From assembly GCF_004365575.1 (NCBI RefSeq), contig NZ_SOBG01000001.1:248001-312000 (forward strand): a stretch of DNA of 64,000 nucleotides, given 5' to 3'. The DNA is from Hypnocyclicus thermotrophus (lineage in GTDB: Bacteria; Fusobacteriota; Fusobacteriia; Fusobacteriales; Fusobacteriaceae). Under the pieces are notes generated by a model. It searched no databases and was not told the DNA's origin. It was given only the letters and a program-made list of their open reading frames with translations. The position numbers and the translations under genes were made by a program. Shown piece by piece: positions 54,482 through 61,853 of the stretch (the first letter of the stretch is position 1; every line of letters starts with the position of its first letter).

Positions 54482-55762
54482 ATGAAAATATTATCACCAA
54501 ATGAAAAAATTGTGTATCTAAGAAAAAAATTTAAAATTAGTCAAGTAGAACTTACACAAGGAAAATTTTCAAGAAGTTATCTTGGGATGGTTGAAATAGG
54601 GAAAACAAATTTCAATAAAAAATTTGCAAAAGCTATAGTAAATAATTTTAATACTATTTTATCTAATCGGGGGATAGATGAAAGAGTAGAATTAGATTAC
54701 TTATTAGAAACAAAAGACGAGCAAATGAAAAAAATATCTGATAATTTTTTACAAAGAATTGAAACTGGAGAAGATATTGAAACTATAGCTCATGAAGTTG
54801 AAAAATATATCCATGAATATAATATTGATACTAAAATAGAGCTTTATAAAAAAATAGCGGATACATTGTATACTAATCATAATTTTAAAGAATCATTATA
54901 TTATTATCTTAGAATTTTTAACGACATAATTATATCTAAAAACAATAAAATATTATCTGAAGTTTCATTAAATATAATAAGAATATCATATAATTTAGAA
55001 AATTATGATGAAATAGTAAGATTAGAAAAATTAATTAGATATTTTTTAGAAGAATTTGAAGAAGAAATAAGAAATAAAATAATATTTAATCTAGGACTTA
55101 CATTTTATAGATTATCACAATATGAAGAGTCTTTAGAGTATTTTAAAAAATTAGAATATATAAAAGATAGAGAAACTGTTTTTAGAGTTCAATCAATGAT
55201 ATCACTTGTTTTAAGAGGATTAAAAGAATATGATAAATCACTTTTTATACTTAGAAGTTTATTAAAAAAATACGAGGAAAATGACAAAAAAATATTAATA
55301 AATATGTATTTATTAGAATTATATAAAGAAATAGAAAACATAGAAAAAGTAAAATATTATTTTAGAAAAAATAGAAAACTTTTAGATGTTCATATAAATG
55401 ATGTAGATGCTGATTATCTTTTAAAACATTATTATGAAATAGCAAATACAGCATTATATCTAAATAGAAATGAAATAGCTAAAACTTATTTTGAAAGATT
55501 AATGGATATAGAATATGATGATATTACATTTGATTTGGCTTTAGAATATAGATTTAATACTATAGAAAAATTATTATCTTTATATAATAAAAAAGATTTT
55601 CATAAAGCTAGAAAATTATTTGATAAATATATAAAATTATTAAATTATAAAAAAGATTTTATATATGGATATTATTTTATAGAATATTTTAATAAGTTTA
55701 ACTATAAAGAAAACATAGAAAAAACAATATTTAAATTAATAAACATTAATAAACATTTATAA
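54482..55762 (+). CDS. XRE-type helix-turn-helix regulator with TPR-like repeats
   Basis: A 426-residue protein. The N-terminal 60 residues fit an XRE helix-turn-helix (IVYLRKKFKISQVELTQGKF, SRSYLGMVEIGKTNFN). The rest is helical with TPR-like pairs (ELYKKIADTLYTNHNFKESLYYYLRI, IIFNLGLTFYRLSQYEESLEYFKKL), as in the Rgg/PlcR-type peptide-responsive regulators. It may sense a small peptide or metabolite and may control the TRAP transporter genes that follow. Both ideas are inference from architecture and position. Confidence 0.8.
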   Translation: MKILSPNEKIVYLRKKFKISQVELTQGKFSRSYLGMVEIGKTNFNKKFAKAIVNNFNTILSNRGIDERVELDYLLETKDEQMKKISDNFLQRIETGEDIETIAHEVEKYIHEYNIDTKIELYKKIADTLYTNHNFKESLYYYLRIFNDIIISKNNKILSEVSLNIIRISYNLENYDEIVRLEKLIRYFLEEFEEEIRNKIIFNLGLTFYRLSQYEESLEYFKKLEYIKDRETVFRVQSMISLVLRGLKEYDKSLFILRSLLKKYEENDKKILINMYLLELYKEIENIEKVKYYFRKNRKLLDVHINDVDADYLLKHYYEIANTALYLNRNEIAKTYFERLMDIEYDDITFDLALEYRFNTIEKLLSLYNKKDFHKARKLFDKYIKLLNYKKDFIYGYYFIEYFNKFNYKENIEKTIFKLININKHL

Positions 55763-55813
55763 AATATATAGCGTTCATCTAATATATATATGTGATGATT
55801 ATAAATGACAATA

Positions 55814-55842
55814 TTGACTTTTTTTTTAATTTTTTGTAAAAT
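55814..55842 (+). promoter_or_regulatory. Promoter of the TAXI-TRAP operon
   Basis: TTGACT (55814-55819), 17 bp, TAAAAT (55837-55842), about 60 bases before the binding-protein ATG. Confidence 0.75.
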
Positions 55843-55902
55843 ATTCTTAAATATAGACGTGTATACATAGAAATATATAAAAAGACAAGGGAGGGTACTA
55901 TT

Positions 55903-56916
55903 ATGAAAAAATATATTTTAAAATTATTATTATTAACTCTTGCATTTGCTTTTGTAGCATGTGGAGGCGGAAATACTAATACAACGAGTAGTAAAAAAAC
56001 TTTTATTACAATAGGTACAGGAGGAGTTACTGGGGTTTATTATCCAACAGGTGGAGCAATAAGTAAGATGATAAATTCAAAATCAGAATATAATATAAAA
56101 GCAACTGTTGAATCAACTGCAGGGTCAGTTTATAATATCAATGCGGTATTAAAGGGTGATTTAGATTTTGGTATAGCACAATCTGATAGACAGTACCAAG
56201 CATATTACGGTCAATCTGAATGGAAAGAAGCTGGAAAACAAGAAGAATTAAGATCAGTATTTTCTATCCATCCAGAATCAATTACTTTAGTAGCATCAGT
56301 TGATAGTGGAATTAACTCAATAAAAGATTTAAAAGGAAAAAGAGTTAATTTAGGAAATGTGGGTTCTGGACAATTACAAAATGCTAAAGATGTATTAGAA
56401 GCTGTAGGAATTTCAGAAGACGATATAAATGCTGAATATGTAAAAGCAGTCGAAGCACCAGGACTTTTACAAGATGGAAGAATAGATGCATTTTTTTATA
56501 CAGTAGGACATCCAAGTGGAGCTATAAAAGAAGCTACTTCTGGAAGAATAAAAGTAAAAATAGTAAATATAACAGGGCCTGAATTTGATAAATTAATAAA
56601 TGATAAACCTTATTATGCAAAATCTATAATAGAAGCTAAAAATTATCCAAATGCGCAAAATACAGAGGATATAAATTCAATAGGAGTAAAAGCAACATTA
56701 ATAACTTCGACAAAAGTTAGTGAAGATGTAGTATATGCTATTACAAAAGAAGTATTTGAAAATTTTGAAGATTTCAAAAAACTTCATCCAGCTTATTCTA
56801 CTCTTACAAAAGAAAGTATGCTTCAAGGATTATCAGCACCTATTCATAAAGGCGCTTTAAAATATTATAAAGAAGCAGGACTTATGAAATATATAAAAAA
56901 AGAACTAATTAAGTAA
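55903..56916 (+). CDS. TAXI-family TRAP transporter binding lipoprotein
   Basis: A 337-residue solute receptor. The signal peptide ends in a lipobox (AFVAC), so it is anchored rather than free. FITIGTGGVTGVYYPTGGAI, VESTAGSVYNINAVLKGDLD, IAQSDRQYQAYYG, GKRVNLGNVGSG and DAFFYTVGHPSG are characteristic of TAXI receptors, which bind carboxylates such as glutamate. It is followed by a hairpin and the fused permease. Confidence 0.95.
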   Translation: MKKYILKLLLLTLAFAFVACGGGNTNTTSSKKTFITIGTGGVTGVYYPTGGAISKMINSKSEYNIKATVESTAGSVYNINAVLKGDLDFGIAQSDRQYQAYYGQSEWKEAGKQEELRSVFSIHPESITLVASVDSGINSIKDLKGKRVNLGNVGSGQLQNAKDVLEAVGISEDDINAEYVKAVEAPGLLQDGRIDAFFYTVGHPSGAIKEATSGRIKVKIVNITGPEFDKLINDKPYYAKSIIEAKNYPNAQNTEDINSIGVKATLITSTKVSEDVVYAITKEVFENFEDFKKLHPAYSTLTKESMLQGLSAPIHKGALKYYKEAGLMKYIKKELIK

Positions 56917-56924
56917 TTGATAAG

Positions 56925-56948
56925 GCCTCCAATCTTTAGGAGGCTTTT
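56925..56948 (+). terminator. Intra-operon terminator/attenuator between receptor and permease
   Basis: GCCTCC/GGAGGC stem, 8-base loop, then TTTTAT. It is likely leaky, giving more receptor than permease message. Confidence 0.75.
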
Positions 56949-56976
56949 ATATTTCAAATAAAGGGAGTGTGAAAAG

Positions 56977-59025
56977 ATGTCGAAATTAGATGAAAATATA
57001 GCAGAAGAATTATTAGAAGAAGAAATAGGAAAGATAAGACACAAAAGAAAATTTGATTCTTTTTTAATATCTACAATTTCTATTTTATGGGCTTTATTTC
57101 AGTTAGCATTACCAAAATTTTTAATATTAGATAGTGTATCAACAAGAGCAATACACCTTACTTTTGCTACAGTTCTTATATTTTTAAGTGTTCCAATGAT
57201 AAAAAGGCCATTAAAGAAATTTAAATTTTTACATGAAATAGACAAAATACCATTAATAGATATCATATTTGCTATACTATCTATTTTAGCTATTTTATAT
57301 ATAATAATAGATAAAGAAGGAATAGCCAAGAGAGCTGGTATGCCAAATACAAATGATTATATTATGGGAATAACTACTATTATTTTAATACTTATTGCTG
57401 CAACAAGAGCAATAGGTCCTGCATTACCAATAATAGCTATGTTAATTTCTTTATATGGATTTTTAGGACCAAATATGCCAGGAATATTTGCATTTAGAGG
57501 AGTGTCTCTTACAAAATATCTTACACAGATATCACTTTCTACTGAGGGAATATTTGGTATTCCACTAGATGTATCTGCTAATACAGTATTTTTATTTGTT
57601 TTATTAGGGGCATTACTTGATAAAATAGGAGCTGGACAATTTTTTAATGATTTATCATTTGCATTACTTGGAAAATATAGAGGCGGTCCAGCAAAAGCAT
57701 CTGTTGTATCAAGTGGACTTAGCGGACTTATTTCAGGGTCAAGTATAGCAAATGTAGTAACTACAGGAACTTTTACAATTCCATTAATGAAAAAAAGTGG
57801 TTATCCTGGTAAAATAGCAGCAGCTACAGAAGTTGCAGCTAGTACAAATGGACAACTTATGCCTCCTATTATGGGAGCAGCAGCATTTATTATATCAGAA
57901 TATCTTGGAGTATCTTATATAGAAGTAGTAAAAGCAGCGATAGTACCAGCTTTTGTATCATATATAGCGTTATTTTATATAACACATTTAGAAGCGTTAA
58001 AATTAGGAATTAAAGGATTACCAAAAGCAGATTTACCGAATTTTTTTAAAGTACTAAAAAATGGATGGCACTATTTAATACCATTATCAGTTTTAATATA
58101 TGAGTTAATGATAATGAGACATTCGCCAAAATTATCAGCTTTTAATGCGATAATTGTTTTATTTGCTGTAACATTTGTTCAAGAACTTATATCAGCTAAA
58201 AAAAATAATAAAACTATAGTTGAAGGACTAAAAAATGGAATATTTATAATAACTGATGGACTTATAGCTGGTTCAAGAAATATGATGGGAGTAGCATTAG
58301 CTACTGCAGCAGCAGGAATAGTTGTTGGAGTTGTATCTCTTGGAATTGGTAGTATGATAGTACAAATAGTAGAAGTATTATCAAATGGAAATTTATTTTT
58401 ATTATTATTTATAACAGCTATTGCAAGTTTAATATTAGGAATGGGATTACCTACAACAGCAACATATATAGTAATGGCATCTATTACAGTTCCTGTGATA
58501 TTAAAGCTTAGTGCTGTTTATTCATTTAATCCTGTTGCACCAGTAGCAGCACATTTATTCTGTTTCTATTTTGGGATATTAGCCGATGACACTCCGCCTG
58601 TTGGTTTGGCAGCTTATACAGCAGCAGCTATTGCAAAATCAGATCCAATCGAGACAGGGATACAAGGATTTATATATGATTTGAGAACAGCAGTAATACC
58701 ATTTATGTTTGTATTTAATCCAGATTTAGTTTTAGTAGGAATAAACAACTGGCCAGAAGGAATATTTATATTTATAATGACATCATTAGGAGCATTAGCA
58801 TTTACTAACTTTACTCAAGGATGGTTTATAATTAAAAATAAATGGTATGAAACAATATTATTCGCAGTAGCAACTTTAATATTGTTTTACCCTAAGTTGA
58901 TTAATCTTTTACTACATATAGATAATATTCATAGATACGTATTTTATATATTTGGATTATTAGTTTATGGATTAATATATTTCTTGCAAAAAATTAGAAT
59001 AAAAAAAGAAGTGAAAATAGCATAA
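56977..59025 (+). CDS. TRAP transporter fused permease (4TM/12TM)
   Basis: A 682-residue membrane protein joining the small and large TRAP permease subunits, as usual for TAXI systems. Motifs include GGPAKASVVSSGLSGLISGS, AAATEVAASTNGQLMPPIMG, MGVALATAAAGIVVGVVS, LGMGLPTTATYIVMA and YFGILADDTPPVGLAAYTAA. It uses an ion gradient to import the carboxylate delivered by the receptor. AGGGAG precedes the ATG. Confidence 0.95.
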   Translation: MSKLDENIAEELLEEEIGKIRHKRKFDSFLISTISILWALFQLALPKFLILDSVSTRAIHLTFATVLIFLSVPMIKRPLKKFKFLHEIDKIPLIDIIFAILSILAILYIIIDKEGIAKRAGMPNTNDYIMGITTIILILIAATRAIGPALPIIAMLISLYGFLGPNMPGIFAFRGVSLTKYLTQISLSTEGIFGIPLDVSANTVFLFVLLGALLDKIGAGQFFNDLSFALLGKYRGGPAKASVVSSGLSGLISGSSIANVVTTGTFTIPLMKKSGYPGKIAAATEVAASTNGQLMPPIMGAAAFIISEYLGVSYIEVVKAAIVPAFVSYIALFYITHLEALKLGIKGLPKADLPNFFKVLKNGWHYLIPLSVLIYELMIMRHSPKLSAFNAIIVLFAVTFVQELISAKKNNKTIVEGLKNGIFIITDGLIAGSRNMMGVALATAAAGIVVGVVSLGIGSMIVQIVEVLSNGNLFLLLFITAIASLILGMGLPTTATYIVMASITVPVILKLSAVYSFNPVAPVAAHLFCFYFGILADDTPPVGLAAYTAAAIAKSDPIETGIQGFIYDLRTAVIPFMFVFNPDLVLVGINNWPEGIFIFIMTSLGALAFTNFTQGWFIIKNKWYETILFAVATLILFYPKLINLLLHIDNIHRYVFYIFGLLVYGLIYFLQKIRIKKEVKIA

Positions 59026-59031
59026 ATTATT

Positions 59032-59060
59032 AAAGTAGTGCAATTAGCACTACTTTTTTT
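59032..59060 (+). terminator. Terminator of the TRAP operon
   Basis: AAAGTAGTGC/GCACTACTTT, 10-bp stem, AATTA loop, with the T tract continuing to 59060. Confidence 0.92.
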
Positions 59061-59149
59061 AATTACATATATATAAATACTTTTAACATTGATTTTATTA
59101 ATAAAACACTATAAGTTTATTTTTTTAGTACTATTATACTAATTTTTTA

Positions 59150-59178
59150 TTGACTTTTTGTAAAATATATGATATTTT
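59150..59178 (+). promoter_or_regulatory. Promoter of the DAACS symporter gene
   Basis: TTGACT (59150-59155), 17 bp, TATTTT (59173-59178), about 43 bases before the ATG. The -10 is weak. Confidence 0.55.
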
Positions 59179-59220
59179 TTTGTTACAAATGTATTAAAAA
59201 AATATACAGGAGGATTTTAT

Positions 59221-60408
59221 ATGAAAAAATTAGGATTGTTAAGTAAACTTATAATTGGAATTATTTCAGGTATAATTATAGGTCTTATATCAAAAAGTTT
59301 AAATAACTTTAGAATTGTCAGAATAATGTCTACATTTTCATCAATATTTGGAAATTTCTTAAAATTTATAATACCGTGTATTATAATAGGATTTGTCGCT
59401 CCAGGTATAGCGGATTTAGGTAAAAAAGCAAATAAATTATTAGGATTAACAGTAGTTATAGCATATGTATCTACTATAGTAGCAGGATTTAGTGCTTTTT
59501 TAATTGGAAGTAATATATTACCAAAATTTATAAAAGCAAAAGAGCTTAGTAAAAATAATAGTATAAATATAGAACCATTTTTTACAATAGATATGCCTCC
59601 AATAATGGGAATAATGACAGCTTTAATATTTGCTTTTTTAATTGGACTTGGGATGGCACATTTAAAGTCAACAAATTTATTTAATGTAATAGATGATTTT
59701 CAAAAAATAATGAAAAATACAGTAAACGCAGTACTTATTCCATTCATTCCATTACATATAGCAGGAATATTTGCAAAAATAAGTGCAAGTGGGGAAATTT
59801 TTTATACAATGAAAACATTTTCATCAGTATTTATAATGATTTTATCACTTCAATTTATTTATGTATTGGTGCAGTATTTTATTTCATGTACATTTGCAAA
59901 TAAAAATATGTTTGAAGCAATAAAAAATATATTGCCAGCTTATTTTACAGCATTGGGAACACAATCATCAGCTGCTACAATACCAGTTAGTTTAGAATGT
60001 TCTAGAAAAAATGGTGTAGATGAAGAGATAGTAGATTTTGTAGTACCCTTAGGAGCTACGATACATTTAGCAGGAGATACAATTACATTAGTTTTAGCTA
60101 CAATGGCAGTTCTTTTAATGTCAGGAACAACTCCAACATTTACTATGATGTTTCCATTTGTTTTAATGTTAGGTATTACAATGGTTGCAGCTCCAGGAAT
60201 ACCAGGAGGAGGAGTTTATGCTACATTAGGACTTTTAGAAAAAATGTTTATGTTTGGAACTGGACAACAAGGATTAATGATAGCTATACATTTTGCTCAA
60301 GATAGTTTTGGAACGGCTACAAATGTAAGTGGTGATGGCGCAATAGCAATACTTGTAAATACAATAAATAAAAAAATAAAACAAGTAATATTAAATAAAG
60401 TAAATTAA
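59221..60408 (+). CDS. Dicarboxylate/amino acid:cation symporter (DAACS family)
   Basis: A 395-residue secondary carrier of the GltP/SdcS/SstT superfamily with about eight helices and two re-entrant loops. TALGTQSSAATIPVSLECSRK (serine-rich loop HP1), PLGATIHLAGDTITLVLATM (NMDGT-equivalent region) and AAPGIPGGGVYATLGLLEKM (HP2) mark the family. Replacement of NMDGT by HLAGD places it in a divergent branch, so the substrate (glutamate, aspartate, serine or dicarboxylate) is open. AGGAGG precedes the ATG. Confidence 0.92.
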   Translation: MKKLGLLSKLIIGIISGIIIGLISKSLNNFRIVRIMSTFSSIFGNFLKFIIPCIIIGFVAPGIADLGKKANKLLGLTVVIAYVSTIVAGFSAFLIGSNILPKFIKAKELSKNNSINIEPFFTIDMPPIMGIMTALIFAFLIGLGMAHLKSTNLFNVIDDFQKIMKNTVNAVLIPFIPLHIAGIFAKISASGEIFYTMKTFSSVFIMILSLQFIYVLVQYFISCTFANKNMFEAIKNILPAYFTALGTQSSAATIPVSLECSRKNGVDEEIVDFVVPLGATIHLAGDTITLVLATMAVLLMSGTTPTFTMMFPFVLMLGITMVAAPGIPGGGVYATLGLLEKMFMFGTGQQGLMIAIHFAQDSFGTATNVSGDGAIAILVNTINKKIKQVILNKVN

Positions 60409-60412
60409 TATT

Positions 60413-60453
60413 AAAAATCCCATTTAATAAATAAATTATCAAATGGGATTTTT
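60413..60453. terminator. Bidirectional terminator
   Basis: AAAAATCCCATTT (60413-60425) pairs with AAATGGGATTTTT (60441-60453), with a 15-base loop, between convergent genes. Confidence 0.88.
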
Positions 60454-60455
60454 AA

Positions 60456-60686
60456 TTATTTTAATAATTTTATTATATCTTTTGGAGATAATACTCTTCC
60501 AGTAGATTTAACTATCTCATCAACTACAAGAGCTGGGGTACTCATTACTCCATATGCCATAATATCTTGAATATCTTCTACTTTTTCTATTTGTGCATTT
60601 AATTCTAATTCTTCTATAGCTTTTTTTGTATTCGCTTCTAAAGTTTTACAATTTTTACATCCTGAACCTAAAATTTTAATTACCAT
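60456..60686 (-). CDS. Small thioredoxin-like protein (redox-active disulfide protein)
   Basis: A 76-residue single thioredoxin-fold domain starting VIKILGSGCKNCKTLEANTK with a CxxC motif (CKNC), cis-Pro in MSTPALVVDE, and GRVLSPKDI at the end. It belongs to the short archaeal/bacterial glutaredoxin-like group often found next to ArsP/UPF0718-type permeases, exactly as here. It may reduce or shuttle a thiol-bound substrate for the permease. Confidence 0.9.
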   Translation of the reverse strand: MVIKILGSGCKNCKTLEANTKKAIEELELNAQIEKVEDIQDIMAYGVMSTPALVVDEIVKSTGRVLSPKDIIKLLK

Positions 60687-60740
60687 GTTTAATCACTCCT
60701 TTTAAATTAATATTTAGAAATTTATATATTATATAAGATA

Positions 60741-61274
60741 TTAAAAATTTTGTGTATTTTTATATATTTTTATTTTTTCTTCATCAGAAATAATTTTGTT
60801 TAATATTTCTGCAATAATAATTATTCCAAAAATATCTACTATTAATCTTGTTATTGCAAATTTTGCTCCTAATGATGACATTTCAAATAAAAACATAGGA
60901 ATTTTTGTAGTTGACCATGCACCTAAAAATATTATAATGTTTTTAAATTTTACTCCTTTTTTCATAAATACAGTTGCTATAGGAAATGCACCATATAAAG
61001 GACCTGCAGCAGCAGAGCCTATAAATATAGCAAGAAAAATACCTTTTAGCCCTGATTTTTCTCCTAAATGTTTAGTCATAGTTTCTTTTGATATCCATAT
61101 ATCTAATAAACCTAATAAAATAAAAATAGGAGGTATAATTAAAATCATTTCTTTTAAAGAATTAATTGTAATAAAAAAACTTTTCTTACCAATTTCAAAA
61201 TTTATTGCTAAAAGTATTAATAGCATAGTTATTGTAATTAAAAAGAATACATATCGTTTAACTAATTTTTTCAT
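60741..61274 (-). CDS. Half-size permease of the UPF0718/ArsP-like family, subunit 2
   Basis: A 177-residue membrane protein with about five helices. It has WISKETMTKHLGEKSGLKGI, FIGSAAAGPLYGAFPIATVF and IIIFLGAWSTTKIPMFLFEM. The sequence corresponds to one half of the usual permease, which has two repeats in one chain. Its ATG directly follows the stop of subunit 1. The pair would form a heterodimer. The substrate is unknown; relatives export arsenicals or other thiol-reactive compounds. Confidence 0.8.
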   Translation of the reverse strand: MKKLVKRYVFFLITITMLLILLAINFEIGKKSFFITINSLKEMILIIPPIFILLGLLDIWISKETMTKHLGEKSGLKGIFLAIFIGSAAAGPLYGAFPIATVFMKKGVKFKNIIIFLGAWSTTKIPMFLFEMSSLGAKFAITRLIVDIFGIIIIAEILNKIISDEEKIKIYKNTQNF

Positions 61275-61751
61275 TTAAATCACTACCTTACCAATTATAA
61301 ATGCTACTATAAAAGAAAATATAAATGCTAATAAATTTCTAGCTATAGTAAATTTTGTATTAAAATATGTTTTTTCAATAGAAAAAGTAATTATTCCTAC
61401 CATCATGAGTGTAGATATAAAAGATGCAATTTGCATATATCCAGCGCCATTTTCAAGAAGTAAAGCAGCAGTAGGGAAAGCTATAAATCCAGGTATTAAT
61501 GTAATAGAACCTATTATAGCCGATATTAATATACCAAAAATTCCAGATTTATCTCCAATTATTTTAGATATTAATTCTGGACTAAAAATAGCTAAAAGTA
61601 TTCCTGCTAATACAATAACTCCTAAAAATTGAGGTAAAATATTTTCAAATGCTTTTAATCCTTTTTTTAAAGCTTTTTTAGTTTTATTTTTATCTTTTAT
61701 AAAAGAAATAAATAATAAAATTAATGTTATTAAATATAAAATTATTGTCAT
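61275..61751 (-). CDS. Half-size permease of the UPF0718/ArsP-like family, subunit 1
   Basis: A 158-residue protein with about five helices, homologous in layout to the following gene: LISKIIGDKSGIFGILISAI parallels HLGEKSGLKGIFLAIF, and IPGFIAFPTAALLLENGAG parallels AGPLYGAFPIATVFMKKG. It therefore looks like the other repeat of a split permease. GGTGG precedes the ATG. It is first of a three-gene set ending in the thioredoxin-like gene. Confidence 0.8.
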   Translation of the reverse strand: MTIILYLITLILLFISFIKDKNKTKKALKKGLKAFENILPQFLGVIVLAGILLAIFSPELISKIIGDKSGIFGILISAIIGSITLIPGFIAFPTAALLLENGAGYMQIASFISTLMMVGIITFSIEKTYFNTKFTIARNLLAFIFSFIVAFIIGKVVI

Positions 61752-61853
61752 TATATAACCACCTTTTTTATTTCAAATGAAATATTTTTAAATATATAGT
61801 ATATCATATAAATAAAATATTTTATATAATTATTTTTTTGAAATTATAATTAT

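Noticed and set aside
60796-61278. 160-codon open frame on the plus strand
   Set aside because: Shadow of the half-size permease gene, whose translation has proper helices and ribosome site.
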